Assembly (NCBI GenBank): GCA_025144025.1
Contig: JALXWS010000005.1
Location: 89,567-153,566, forward strand
Direction of reading: 5' to 3'
Length of the DNA: 64,000 nucleotides
Source of the DNA: Corynebacterium sp. p3-SID1241
Lineage (GTDB): Bacteria > Actinomycetota > Actinomycetes > Mycobacteriales > Mycobacteriaceae
Part shown: piece by piece, positions 39,514-47,691 of the stretch
Layout of the letters: the number at the start of each line of letters is the position of its first letter
Numbering within the stretch: position 1 is the stretch's first letter
Program-made: the position numbers and the translations under genes
The notes under the pieces: generated by a model
Told to the model about the DNA's origin: nothing
The model's input: the letters and a program-made list of their open reading frames with translations, nothing else
Database searches by the model: none

Positions 39514-41563
39514 TGATGAACTCTTCAGTCGGCTGCTCGTTATTGCGCTCTGCTACCCATGCAGCGATGAGCTCCACGGCCTCATTCACCGGCACACCAT
39601 TGACCTGGGTGCCATCCAGGAAGCGGAAGGACACGGCGTCTGCCTCGACGTCGCGGGCACCGGCTACCAGCATGAACGGCGCCTTGCCGGTGGTGTGGTT
39701 GCGAATCTTTTTCTGCATGCGGTCATCAGAGGTATCTACATCAGCGCGGATACCCTTCTTACGCAGCTGCGCTGCAACTTCCTCAAGGTGCGGGGAGAAT
39801 TCATCGGCCACCGGAATGCCCACCACCTGGTGCGGTGCGAGCCACGCCGGGAATGCACCGGCGTAGTGCTCCAGCAGCACGCCGAAGAAACGCTCGATAG
39901 AGCCGAAGAGCGCGCGGTGAATCATGATGGGGCGCTTCTTCGTGCCATCGGACGCGGTGTATTCCAGCTCGAAGCGCTCAGGGAGGTTAAAGTCCAACTG
40001 AACGGTAGACATCTGCCAGGTGCGGCCGATGGCGTCGCGGGCCTGGACCGAAATCTTCGGGCCGTAGAAGGCAGCACCAGCTGGATCCGGTACCAATTCA
40101 AGGCCAGACTTTTCGGCGACCGACTGCAAGATAGCGGTCGAGCGCTCCCAAATCTCATCGGAACCGACGAACTTATTCGGGTCCTTGGTAGAAAGCTCCA
40201 GGTAGAAGTCAGACAGGCCGTAGTCTTTCAACAAGGAGATGATGAAGTCAAGGACCTTAGTCAGCTCTTCTTCCAGTTGCTCCTCGGTGCAGTAGATGTG
40301 CGCATCATCTTGGGTAAAGCCACGCGCGCGGGTCAGGCCGTGGACCACGCCGGACTTTTCATAACGGTAGACGGTGCCGAACTCAAAGAGACGCAGCGGC
40401 AACTCGCGGTAGGAACGACCACGGGATGCAAAAATCAGGTTATGCATCGGGCAGTTCATCGGCTTAGCGTAGTAGTTCTGCGGCTCCTTGACGGTATTAC
40501 CTTCTTCGTCATACTCGCCATCGAGCAGCATCGGCGGGAACATGCCATCGGCATAGAAGTCCAGGTGGCCAGACTTCTTGAATAGGTCGCCCTTGGTGAT
40601 ATGCGGGGTATTTACAAAGGAGTAGCCGGCCTGGACGTGGCGGTTGCGAGAGTGGTTTTCCATCTCCATGCGCACAGTTGCACCATTCGGATGGAATACC
40701 GGGAAGCCGGAGCCAATCTCATCCGGGAAGGAGAAAAGGTCCAGTTCTTGGCCTAGGCGGCGGTGGTCGCGCTTTTCAGCCTCTTCCACCATGGTCTGGT
40801 AGGCCTCCAGCGCCTCCTTGGACTCAAAGGCGGTGCCGTAAATGCGCTGCAGGCCAGCCTTGGACTGGTCACCGCGCCAGTAGGCAGCTGAAGAACGGGT
40901 CAGCGTGAAAGCCGGGATGTACTTGGTGGTCGGCACGTGCGGTCCGCGGCAAAGATCAAACCACTCTACTTCTCCGGTGCGCGGATTGATGTTGTCATAG
41001 TGGGTGAGATCGCCGGAACCGACTTCTGCGGCCTCGTCGGAGTCAGGGTCAACGTTGCCCTTGTCTTGGACCAGCTCGAGCTTGAAAGGCTCCTCGGCGA
41101 GGGCCTTTTCCGCTTCCTCCGCGGATTCATAGACATGGCGCTCGAAGCGCTGGCCGCCCTTGATGATCTTCTTCATGCGCTTTTCAATCGCCTTGAGGTC
41201 TTCCGGCGTGAAAGGCTCGGCGGTCTGGAAATCGAAGTAGAAGCCATTCTCAATGGCAGGGCCGATGCCCAGCTTGGTACCGGGAAACTCGGCCTGCACG
41301 GCTTGGGCCATAACGTGCCCGCAGGAGTGGCGGATTACGGCGCGGCCGTCTTCCTCGCTGGCGGCAACCGGGGTAAAGGCGGACTCCGTGTCTGGGGTGT
41401 GCGACAAATCAAAGAGAGTGCCGTCCTCACCGCGAACGACTACGACAGCCTCCGGGCCCTTATTGGGAAGGTTGAGCTCTCGCATTGCTGCGCCCACGGC
41501 CTGGCCGGCGGGCACGGTGAAGGAATCGTAATTGACCGGTACTGCGGGGATGAGTTCCGCCAT
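39500..41563 (-). CDS. thrS: Threonyl-tRNA synthetase
   Basis: 687 aa class II synthetase. Order: N-terminal TGS-like domain ([14 protein letters not shown]), editing domain with [11 protein letters not shown], catalytic core with the zinc ligand region [17 protein letters not shown], motif 2 [36 protein letters not shown], motif 3 region and the C-terminal anticodon-binding domain ([19 protein letters not shown]). First gene of the thrS-HIT-pgsA-patA-pimA-LemA-like unit, in which every junction overlaps or nearly so. Confidence 0.97.
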   Translation of the reverse strand: MAELIPAVPVNYDSFTVPAGQAVGAAMRELNLPNKGPEAVVVVRGEDGTLFDLSHTPDTESAFTPVAASEEDGRAVIRHSCGHVMAQAVQAEFPGTKLGIGPAIENGFYFDFQTAEPFTPEDLKAIEKRMKKIIKGGQRFERHVYESAEEAEKALAEEPFKLELVQDKGNVDPDSDEAAEVGSGDLTHYDNINPRTGEVEWFDLCRGPHVPTTKYIPAFTLTRSSAAYWRGDQSKAGLQRIYGTAFESKEALEAYQTMVEEAEKRDHRRLGQELDLFSFPDEIGSGFPVFHPNGATVRMEMENHSRNRHVQAGYSFVNTPHITKGDLFKKSGHLDFYADGMFPPMLLDGEYDEEGNTVKEPQNYYAKPMNCPMHNLIFASRGRSYRELPLRLFEFGTVYRYEKSGVVHGLTRARGFTQDDAHIYCTEEQLEEELTKVLDFIISLLKDYGLSDFYLELSTKDPNKFVGSDEIWERSTAILQSVAEKSGLELVPDPAGAAFYGPKISVQARDAIGRTWQMSTVQLDFNLPERFELEYTASDGTKKRPIMIHRALFGSIERFFGVLLEHYAGAFPAWLAPHQVVGIPVADEFSPHLEEVAAQLRKKGIRADVDTSDDRMQKKIRNHTTGKAPFMLVAGARDVEADAVSFRFLDGTQVNGVPVNEAVELIAAWVAERNNEQPTEEFISARR

Positions 41564-41640
41564 AATCGCGCTCCTTTATGCGCTCGTGCGTCGGCGGCAT
41601 ACCTGGCCGCGTCCGCTATTTAAATTTACGGATAGCTATT

Positions 41641-42867
41641 CTACAACCCTGCATGCTCGCAGAGCGATTTTGCCCACCAAGACTCGCGCCCATCGGCATC
41701 GCGGGTGCCCGGCGGGCAGAAATACATAGCCGAACCAATATGAGTCAACCACTCGTTCAGCAGGTCCGATTTATCCAAACGGGCCTGGATAGGCTCGAAT
41801 TGCTTGGTGGGATCTTGCTGAAAGCAGATGAAAACCTGGCCAATATTGGAAAGCTGCCCATCCTTGCCATCCGGAGCCAGCTCATAGTTATACGGCCGGC
41901 GCAGGATGCGCTGCTCTGGATGATCGGCCGGCGGGGCGGCAACGGCCATGTGCGAGTTCTTATCAATCACCGGCAGTCCGTAATCATCTACCGCATCAAA
42001 ATCTGCATCATCAAATTCTTTTTCACCGGTAAGCGGGGCGCCGGTGTCGAGCTTGCGGCCCACCGCATTTTCGCGGGAGGAGCGATCTAGTTTCTCCCAC
42101 GTATCCACGTTCATGCGAATGCGACGCACTACCATCGCCGTTCCGCCTTGTGCCCACTTCGGCCCTTTATCGATCCATACCTGGGCTGCAAAATCCTCCT
42201 CGCTGCGCGGATTGACGGTACCGTCCTTTTGCCCGAACATATTGCGCGCGGTAGCGCCCTTATCATGGCTGCCATAGGCGTTAATAAAGCCCTGCTGCAA
42301 CCACTTCACGCTGGCATAGTGCTCACTTGCGCGCACCATGTGCCGCAGGGCATAGGTATTCATCAGTGGGTCATCACAGCAGATCTGCAAGACGATATCG
42401 CTTTGTCCCCACTTAGGCTCCAGCGCATCGCGTTTAAAGGAACGCACATCTTTCAGCCACTGGGGCTTGTCCACTCCGAGCAGGTTAAAGACCTCTTCGC
42501 CTAGACCGCAGGTGATAGTTAGGTTGGCGGGTTGCTGCACCATTTCCGGCTCTAGCGTGCCCAGCGGCGCCTCCCCCGTACACAATGCACGAGCGTCCTC
42601 AGTCCACAGCTTCATCAGGCTGGCGAACCCCCGCTTGTCGACGCCCCTTTTAAGATCAAACCCAACCAGGTTCAGGTACGCTTGCTCCGCGGTTGCGATG
42701 CCTGCTTGATGCTCGCCGTCAAAAGCCACGAGGGCGTCGGCAAGCGCAGGCCTATCCTGCGCCTGAGCATCCGGGGAAGAGCCCTGGTTATTGCAGCCTG
42801 CCAACGCGAAGGCGCTGGTCGATACCGCAGCGCCAGTGAGAAATCCCCTTCTGCTGAACCCAGACAT
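41641..42867 (-). CDS. Tat-exported DyP-type heme peroxidase
   Basis: 408 aa dye-decolorizing peroxidase of the EfeB-like group. A twin-arginine signal (GFSRRGFLTGAAVSTSAFALAGC) also contains a possible lipobox cysteine at residue 25. DyP landmarks are MFGQKDGTVNPRSEEDF (GxxDG with the catalytic Asp) and VVRRIRMNVDTWEKL, plus the C-terminal LSNIGQVFICFQQDPTKQFE. It starts 2 bp after the PCuAC-type gene, so it belongs to a copper-linked operon rather than to an efeUOB iron operon. Confidence 0.93.
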   Translation of the reverse strand: MSGFSRRGFLTGAAVSTSAFALAGCNNQGSSPDAQAQDRPALADALVAFDGEHQAGIATAEQAYLNLVGFDLKRGVDKRGFASLMKLWTEDARALCTGEAPLGTLEPEMVQQPANLTITCGLGEEVFNLLGVDKPQWLKDVRSFKRDALEPKWGQSDIVLQICCDDPLMNTYALRHMVRASEHYASVKWLQQGFINAYGSHDKGATARNMFGQKDGTVNPRSEEDFAAQVWIDKGPKWAQGGTAMVVRRIRMNVDTWEKLDRSSRENAVGRKLDTGAPLTGEKEFDDADFDAVDDYGLPVIDKNSHMAVAAPPADHPEQRILRRPYNYELAPDGKDGQLSNIGQVFICFQQDPTKQFEPIQARLDKSDLLNEWLTHIGSAMYFCPPGTRDADGRESWWAKSLCEHAGL

Positions 42868-42869
42868 GA

Positions 42870-43469
42870 TTAGTGGTCGTGGCCTTCCTTGTTGTGGGAC
42901 ATTTCTCCGTGCTCCATGTGGGACATATCGTGGCCCTTCATATCGCCATAGTCCTCATCACCGGCAGCCATGCTGCGCGTTTGGATCTCTCCCAAGTCGA
43001 GCTCGTCGCCGCTTTCTAGTTTCACTTTAAGGTCGAGAGATTCACCGGGGGCGATGTGGTTTTCCATTTCCATGAGCATGAAGTGGTCACCACCTGGTGC
43101 CAATTCGTGGGACTCGCCGGCCTTAACCACCAATGGGTTCGACATTTCCTGCATCTTGCCATCGACAGTCTCATGGATCTGGTTCACCTTGGCGTCAAGG
43201 CTGGTGGAAAAACCGGTGATGGCAATGTCCTTATCGGTATGGTTCACCAAGGTGCCAAAGATAGCGGTCATGTCTTTATCCTCGTTAGCGCGCACAACAG
43301 CGTCTTCGAAGGTCAGCTCCTCTGCGGCGGAGGAGGACTTCTCCGCAGCGCTGGTGGTGGCATCCGACTTCGACTCGGTGGAGTCATTTTCGTTCTGTGG
43401 AGAGCAACCCGCCAGGGCGAGGCTGGCCACTGTCAAGCCCACAAGGGCAATGTGAGAAATCTTGGACAT
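42870..43469 (-). CDS. PCu(A)C-type copper chaperone lipoprotein with a His/Met-rich tail
   Basis: 199 aa. Signal peptide with lipobox LALAGC (Cys21), then an acidic/Ser linker and the PCu(A)C cupredoxin-like domain. The copper ligands are spread over NQIHETVDGKMQEM and GGDHFMLMEM, giving the H...M...HxM pattern. The tail adds many His/Met residues (GHDMSHMEHGEMSHNKEGHDH-like). Family members hand Cu(I) to cytochrome oxidase CuA sites. Its ATG overlaps the CopC stop by one base, and the DyP gene follows. Confidence 0.92.
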   Translation of the reverse strand: MSKISHIALVGLTVASLALAGCSPQNENDSTESKSDATTSAAEKSSSAAEELTFEDAVVRANEDKDMTAIFGTLVNHTDKDIAITGFSTSLDAKVNQIHETVDGKMQEMSNPLVVKAGESHELAPGGDHFMLMEMENHIAPGESLDLKVKLESGDELDLGEIQTRSMAAGDEDYGDMKGHDMSHMEHGEMSHNKEGHDH

Positions 43470-44035
43470 TATTTTTCGCCTTCCGAATCAATGCGACGAG
43501 TCTTGGCAATAAATAGGGCAACTACTGCGGCAATTGCCAGAACGCCGCCCACACCCAGAATGATTTTCAGCGGCATCGGCAGCCCTTCATTTTCTTCCTT
43601 GTCTGCCGTGTCAGACTCTGGGGCCTCGGTGTTTTCGGACCCGTCACCTTTGACGGAAAATTCCACACCGCCGCGGGTAGCGTGCCCATCCGAAGACGTG
43701 ATCTGAAAGCCCACCTGGTAGTTACCCGGCCCAGGATGGACATCCGCAGGGGTCTCAATGGTGAGATCCCGCTCATGGAGCTTTGGTTCCTGGCTAAAGA
43801 GTTTTTCACCAGTATCCGCGTTGGTCACGGCGAACGTATTGAAATCTTCCTTGGGAATGCCAGAAAACTCGAGGGTGATTTCCTTAGGAAACTCGTCGAG
43901 TTGGTCGCCGTCTTTGACCGAACCGCCAATAACGGAATCGTGCGCGAAGGCGGCCGGCATCGACCCGCCCAAAACCAGTGCGGCGGTGCCCACTGCTGCG
44001 GCCGTACGGCGCAGCCAAGGTAAGCGGTAGCCCAT
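43469..44035 (-). CDS. CopC-domain copper-binding membrane protein
   Basis: 188 aa from ATG 44035 (MGYRLPWLRRTAAA), which has AAAGGAGC seven bases upstream; the in-frame extension upstream lacks a start of similar quality. The signal peptide is cut at AFA-H, so mature His1 and a later SSDGHATRGGVEFSV supply the CopC copper site. The beta domain includes ITLEFSGIPKEDFNTF. A C-terminal TM (LKIILGVGGVLAIAAVVALFI) tethers it. First gene of the CopC-PCuAC-DyP operon. A TAATAT box lies about 55 bp upstream. Confidence 0.92.
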   Translation of the reverse strand: MGYRLPWLRRTAAAVGTAALVLGGSMPAAFAHDSVIGGSVKDGDQLDEFPKEITLEFSGIPKEDFNTFAVTNADTGEKLFSQEPKLHERDLTIETPADVHPGPGNYQVGFQITSSDGHATRGGVEFSVKGDGSENTEAPESDTADKEENEGLPMPLKIILGVGGVLAIAAVVALFIAKTRRIDSEGEK

Positions 44036-44424
44036 AGATAGCTCCTTTGCTGTTGGAAATGCACAAGTTGAATTGTCAGACATATTAGCCGCGGGGTTTG
44101 CTAGAACAGCAATCGCGACAAGCAGGGCGTCGAGACATTTGTCGGCTTGAACTGGGACCGAGTTCCACTTCCGAAATAAAAAGAGGTATTTATCACTATT
44201 TAAAGCATGGCAATTCAATTGCGAGCGTTCTCGTCGCTGTCTTCCTTGGACTGAGGGGGCGTTCAACTCTGCTAGAAAGCATTAGTGCGACAACAGCTCA
44301 ACCGGAATCACAAGTATGCTTGACTTCAATGCTCCCCCACTGATCAGCATCGCCGTTTGCTACTTAACCTAGATAGAAATAGTGAAACGCTTATAGTCAA
44401 ACCTTGTATTGGAGTGCTTTTCTG
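44036..44424. other. Non-coding gap at the start of the AT-richer region
   Basis: 389 bp between the divergent CopC gene and the next small gene. On the minus strand TAATAT about 55 bp before the CopC ATG is a likely -10. Open frames here (such as 44098-44343) have no recognisable product. Base composition drops toward AT from about 44150 onward. Confidence 0.4.
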
Positions 44425-44748
44425 ATGAGTCGTTTGATTGGCTTTGCTGGGATTGCCGTGCTTGTGATTTCCGGCGTCTTTGCTTTACTCGGTTACACAA
44501 AAATTTCGTATATTTTTCTAGCCGTTGCCGCCGTTGATCTCATAGTTGCCGTGATCTATCAGCCTGACGAATCCAATGACAGAAGAACGAAACAGCTAAA
44601 GGCAGTTAGCTGCTTCTTCATACTCCTCGGCACACTTTTCATCTATATAACAGGGTCTTGGATAGGTATCATCGCGATAAACTCAGGAATAATAGATCTC
44701 ATGTCCGGAGAAAATTCAATACTGAAAAAGCAGCCACAGAAGCGATAG
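44425..44748 (+). CDS. Small multi-span membrane protein, unknown
   Basis: 107 aa from ATG 44425 (MSRLIGFAGIAVLVISGVF), with GGAG about 10 nt upstream. Four hydrophobic stretches: about 4-20, 24-42, 62-78 and 80-94, separated by a polar loop (QPDESNDRRTKQLK). No known motif. Codon and base use are AT-richer than in the flanking core genes, pointing to an accessory origin. Could be an orphan immunity-type or regulatory membrane protein; no function is assigned. Confidence 0.65.
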   Translation: MSRLIGFAGIAVLVISGVFALLGYTKISYIFLAVAAVDLIVAVIYQPDESNDRRTKQLKAVSCFFILLGTLFIYITGSWIGIIAINSGIIDLMSGENSILKKQPQKR

Positions 44749-45068
44749 AGTTGTCGACTCTAATGCCGAATGTCATCGGCCAATGAATGACCTCAACCGG
44801 CTATGCACCTTCGTCCCATTTCTGTCTTTCTAGTTGGTTCGTTCAAGAATTCTTCTACCGTTGTCTGATTCCTGAATTAGATATTGCTTACTGAAGAGGA
44901 TCGACGGCAGCCAACGTAGCTATAGAGCACGTCAAGTTGTTTGTGCGTGGGTTTGATTTCTTATAGGTATTCGTCGCGGCGTTGGGTCGGCCACGGTCAG
45001 AGGGACAACTTCCGGGACATACAACCCCTACTGGGATAAGCAGTAGATTCTAAATTAAGAAGCCGCGC
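44749..45068. other. Gene-free stretch, possible decayed sequence
   Basis: 320 bp with no credible gene on either strand and several short interrupted frames. A short minus-strand frame ends WPTQRRDEYL then TAA near 44962 and could be a decayed C-terminus, but no family can be named. Confidence 0.35.
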
Positions 45069-45093
45069 CTAAAGAACGTTCTGGGCGCGGCTT
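45060..45093 (-). terminator. Hairpin overlapping the stop of the 80-aa gene
   Basis: AAGCCGCGCC and GGCGCGGCTT (10 bp) flank the last codons of the gene beginning at 45311. On the minus strand the stem is followed by CTTAATTT, so it can end that transcript. Confidence 0.6.
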
Positions 45094-45311
45094 TCCGCTT
45101 CTGGAAGCAATTCGTTTTCAAGGACCTCTATCAAATCAAAAATAGAATTCCTTTCTTCAGGAAACATCCGATGATTGAGATAGTCCCATGCCTCAACTTC
45201 TTTCCCTACAAGAGAATCAAGTTCTTCCAGAAAATTATCTACGCTTTTTAGGCTCTCAATAGCAGTTTTTGTTCTGACAATTATTTGTTCGATGTTTATC
45301 TCGTTCCCCAT
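45069..45311 (-). CDS. Small helical orphan protein
   Basis: 80 aa from ATG 45311 (MGNEINIEQIIVRTK). Mostly acidic alpha-helix with possible coiled coil (AIESLKSVDNFLEELDSLVG, then VLENELLPEAESRAQN). No signal peptide, TM or known motif. There is no Shine-Dalgarno; TACAAT lies about 12 nt upstream and could serve a leaderless or short-leader mRNA. AT-rich relative to core genes. Confidence 0.55.
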   Translation of the reverse strand: MGNEINIEQIIVRTKTAIESLKSVDNFLEELDSLVGKEVEAWDYLNHRMFPEERNSIFDLIEVLENELLPEAESRAQNVL

Positions 45312-45360
45312 GCAAAAAATTGTATCCCATAAGCGAAGTGTGCACGTCCTGAAATATTTC

Positions 45361-45618
45361 CTAGCGTCGGCGCTTTTTCTTTGCCCTGCGGGCGGCACGA
45401 TTCAAACCGGCAGGAGCGGCAGAACGGCGCGCATTTTTATCCATAAGCTCGGCAAACTCACGCACCGCAAGCACCAACTCCTGGTGCTCATCACTGACGT
45501 GAAACTCGCGCCCCATCCGGAGATCGCGAGTCATCTCTCTGACGACGCGAGCCGCGTCAGCTACCTCCTCTCTGGGGGTGCGCAGCTTCAGCGTGGCTTG
45601 CTCATGCGCCTGCGCCAA
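45361..45618 (-). CDS. Possible remnant encoding a basic-tailed helical peptide
   Basis: 85 codons from TTG 45618, an implausible start because GAGGAG directly abuts it; the same frame runs open back to a TGA near 45650 with no better start. The product is helical and charged, ending in RAARRAKKKRRR. It looks like the C-terminal part of a decayed longer gene. The opposite strand also has an open frame over this stretch, but with less protein-like composition. Confidence 0.4.
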   Translation of the reverse strand: MAQAHEQATLKLRTPREEVADAARVVREMTRDLRMGREFHVSDEHQELVLAVREFAELMDKNARRSAAPAGLNRAARRAKKKRRR

Positions 45619-45653
45619 CTCCTCTTGGTGCTGTCGCCTATGGGTTAAGAATC

Positions 45654-45704
45654 AAAAGGGGATGCGGACGAAATCTTGGAGGATTTTCCGCATCCCCTTT
45701 TTTG
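45654..45704 (+). terminator. Bidirectional terminator inside the accessory region
   Basis: AAAAGGGGATGCGGA pairs with TCCGCATCCCCTTTT (15 bp) across a 19-base loop, followed by TT on the plus strand and, on the minus strand, preceded/followed by A/T runs. It is a strong stem without an obvious intact plus-strand gene ahead of it. Confidence 0.75.
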
Positions 45705-45858
45705 TCGCATATCCCGCAACACCGGTACGTGGGGTGTAGCGGGGCTGCGTTGTAGGGGTGCCGCACCGATTCGGGTGCAACGGTTTGGCAGGCAGTGCCG
45801 TGACCAGTAACTACATGTCACGTGGCATAATAACTACCATAAGGCTATTCAAGGTATT

Positions 45859-46128
45859 TCAGGGCACATTTCTATAGTTCTGGCGAACATATCCTGAGAA
45901 AAATATCAATAGTCCCAAAAACGAGGAAAAAATCCCGTATGGAATATGCGATTTCAATATTGAATAAATCGCTAATGCGTAAAAAATAGATGATGATAGA
46001 TAAAGTGCGGAGCTCAATCTATCTCTATCATTTGAAAATGGCTGGAATATTTTCCCATAAAAGGTTGAATATGACAGATATAGGGAAAGCACCGCCGTGC
46101 CGAAAAGTAGTACAACGGGGAATATCAA
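45859..46128 (-). CDS. Small membrane protein, candidate immunity partner
   Basis: 89 aa with about three TMs (PVVLLFGTAVLSLYLSYS, ALYLSSSIFYALAIYSILKS, GIFSSFLGLLIFFSGYV) and a short basic tail. The TTG start is immediately after the stop of the secreted-protein gene (TAA-TTG), so translation is coupled. Markedly AT-rich. No family recognised. Coupling to a secreted prepropeptide-like gene is what would be expected of a bacteriocin immunity protein, but this is inference. Confidence 0.6.
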   Translation of the reverse strand: MIFPVVLLFGTAVLSLYLSYSTFYGKIFQPFSNDRDRLSSALYLSSSIFYALAIYSILKSHIPYGIFSSFLGLLIFFSGYVRQNYRNVP

Positions 46129-46617
46129 TTAAACAAAGTTCCTTGTCTTAATCACGAACGCTAAAACCGCTCCTGCGAATTTTACACGCATTGCCTGGGT
46201 GGTGAGGGCGCCAACTAAAGGCCCACCAGCACATCCAAAGATGGCATTCATCATATAGTCTGGCGGCGCAACGGCTTCATCGGTAGCTCGTGAAGCTGCA
46301 TCCTGTATCGCAGATGCGGAAACAGACGTTAGTGCCCCTTTAACACACCACCCGACGACGGCGACTGCAGCAGCTGCTACCGCAGGAAGCGCTCTAGGCG
46401 CGGGGCCAACCATTCGATATTTGACATCAACATCGAAGAACGCTTCTTCCAGTTCTGGATCAAGAACTGATTCGGCAGTTACGAGATCTTGGTAAGTGAT
46501 TTCGTGCGTTTCCTCTGCATTTGCCACGTTCACTCCGTATAAGGAAATCGAAAGGGCCAAGAGGGCAGAGAGGGATCTCTTCTTGATCGAGTGTGTCCCA
46601 TGAACCTCCGACGGCAT
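46129..46617 (-). CDS. Secreted prepropeptide-like protein, candidate bacteriocin
   Basis: 162 aa from ATG 46617. Sec signal with n-region SIKKRS, core LSALLALSISLYGV and cleavage after ANA-34. Acidic pro-like segment 35-75 (EETHEITYQDLVTAE...). Then an Ala/Val/Gly-rich hydrophobic region 76-162 with two cysteines (Cys91 in VVGWCVKGAL, Cys129 in IFGCAGGPLVGAL), ending KTRNFV. The layout of signal, acidic spacer and hydrophobic Gly/Ala module with paired Cys is typical of secreted membrane-active peptides. No known family can be assigned. It is first in a two-gene unit with the small membrane protein. An earlier TTG at 46638 is too close to the -10 box. Confidence 0.65.
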   Translation of the reverse strand: MPSEVHGTHSIKKRSLSALLALSISLYGVNVANAEETHEITYQDLVTAESVLDPELEEAFFDVDVKYRMVGPAPRALPAVAAAAVAVVGWCVKGALTSVSASAIQDAASRATDEAVAPPDYMMNAIFGCAGGPLVGALTTQAMRVKFAGAVLAFVIKTRNFV

Positions 46618-46637
46618 GTGAGTACGTACGACACACA

Positions 46638-46666
46638 ATTGTAAGTGGATACGTGTTTGTTTTAAA
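46638..46666 (-). promoter_or_regulatory. Promoter of the secreted/membrane protein pair
   Basis: On the minus strand TTTAAA (46666-46661), 17 bp, then TACAAT (46643-46638). The leader to ATG 46617 is about 14 nt and lacks a Shine-Dalgarno. Confidence 0.5.
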
Positions 46667-46787
46667 CATTACGGATCATGCCCGAATATCTGGATTCTCA
46701 ATGTATCTGGATATGCGACACGCCGATCCAGACACGCCATTTAATCCTTTTCCCTCGCCTACGACGCCCATGTGACACATCAGCATA

Positions 46788-46816
46788 GAAAAAGCCGCCC
46801 CGTCTCTGGGGCGGCT
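46788..46816 (-). terminator. Terminator of the tRNA operon
   Basis: On the minus strand AGCCGCCCC-6 nt-GGGGCGGCT is followed by TTTTC: a canonical intrinsic terminator three bases beyond the last tRNA-Gly. Confidence 0.85.
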
Positions 46817-46819
46817 ACA

Positions 46820-46895
46820 TGGAGCGGATGACGAGACTCGAACTCGCGACCCTCACCTTGGCAAGGTGATGCGCTACCAACTGCGCTACATCCGC
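46820..46895 (-). tRNA. tRNA-Gly(GCC), copy 1
   Basis: GCGGATG acceptor stem, TTGCCAA anticodon loop with GCC, GTTCGAGTC T-loop, and CCA encoded at the 3' end. Reads GGC/GGU. Identical in sequence to the copies at 47140 and 47373. Confidence 0.97.
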
Positions 46896-46939
46896 ACAAC
46901 AAACCGGAGTTTGTCATCGAGTCCCTAGGGGGACTCTAG

Positions 46940-47011
46940 TGCGCGATACTGGGATTGAACCAGTGACCTCTTCCGTGTCAGGGAAGCGCTCTCCCGCTGA
47001 GCTAATCGCGC
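46940..47011 (-). tRNA. tRNA-Val(GAC), copy 1
   Basis: GCGCGAT acceptor stem, CTGACAC anticodon loop with GAC, GGTTCAATCC T-arm; CCA not encoded. Differs from copy 2 by one base in the D-arm (CAGCGGG versus CAGTGGG). Confidence 0.96.
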
Positions 47012-47038
47012 TTAATGCCCGAAGGCATTAAGAAGTTG

Positions 47039-47109
47039 AGGTGGAAACGGGAATCGAACCCGTGTGCACGGTTTTGCAGACCGTTGCCTCACCACTCGGC
47101 CATTCCACC
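47039..47109 (-). tRNA. tRNA-Cys(GCA)
   Basis: GGTGGAA acceptor stem, CTGCAAA anticodon loop with GCA, GGTTCGATTCC T-arm, discriminator U as expected for Cys; CCA not encoded. Confidence 0.96.
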
Positions 47110-47139
47110 GTGGCGATACCGCCTCACACAATACAGTGC

Positions 47140-47215
47140 TGGAGCGGATGACGAGACTCGAACTCGCGACCCTCACCTTGGCAAGGTGATGCGCTACCAA
47201 CTGCGCTACATCCGC
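47140..47215 (-). tRNA. tRNA-Gly(GCC), copy 2
   Basis: Same 76-base sequence including encoded CCA as the other two Gly copies; anticodon GCC. Confidence 0.97.
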
Positions 47216-47253
47216 ATGCGAAACCAGGCCCGGTTTCTAGGACAAAGTCCTTG

Positions 47254-47325
47254 TGCGCGATACTGGGATTGAACCAGTGACCTCTTCCGTGTCAGGGAAG
47301 CGCTCTCCCACTGAGCTAATCGCGC
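47254..47325 (-). tRNA. tRNA-Val(GAC), copy 2
   Basis: As copy 1 apart from a T for C in the D-arm; anticodon GAC; no encoded CCA. Confidence 0.96.
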
Positions 47326-47372
47326 GCTATTCATTTAGAATCACTCTTCGCAGGAACACCCTTAGAAAAGCG

Positions 47373-47448
47373 TGGAGCGGATGACGAGACTCGAACTCGC
47401 GACCCTCACCTTGGCAAGGTGATGCGCTACCAACTGCGCTACATCCGC
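47373..47448 (-). tRNA. tRNA-Gly(GCC), copy 3
   Basis: Third identical tRNA-Gly(GCC) with encoded CCA. It is the first gene of the minus-strand tRNA operon in transcription order. The 243 bp between it and the plus-strand tRNA hold no gene I can support. Confidence 0.97.
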
Positions 47449-47691
47449 ATTGCACCGCAAAATTTGTATCGTTGCGGTGCGAGAAGAAACATTATCGTGC
47501 TCCGCTCCAGTTTCCAAATCCCCAGCCCAGCGGCATTCTTTTAGCCGCTGAAATTTCGCCTCCGGTCCATTCAAAAACACACCGGCGTAATTCATCGAGG
47601 GAAATCGCCAATCAAATGACCCCTCAAAGGCGCCACCTACCCAGCCAATTAGGTATTTCAAATTACAGAGGTGTAGATTTAGCCCCCGCAA

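Noticed and set aside
39500-41563. T-box or other amino-acid riboswitch ahead of thrS, hisS, aspS or alaS
   Set aside because: Upstream gaps are short (5-243 bp) and contain no T-box sequence or long structured leader.
44098-44343. 81-codon plus-strand frame upstream of the small membrane protein
   Set aside because: No Shine-Dalgarno or -10 box at a suitable place and no recognisable protein features.
45292-45648. 118-codon plus-strand frame ending just before the 45654 hairpin
   Set aside because: Overlaps two minus-strand frames, has no ribosome-binding site, and its translation is rich in Leu/Arg/His without domain character.
46820-47448. Repeated 76 bp sequences as a possible CRISPR-like or mobile repeat array
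   Set aside because: They are tRNA-Gly genes with full cloverleaf features; spacers contain other tRNAs.
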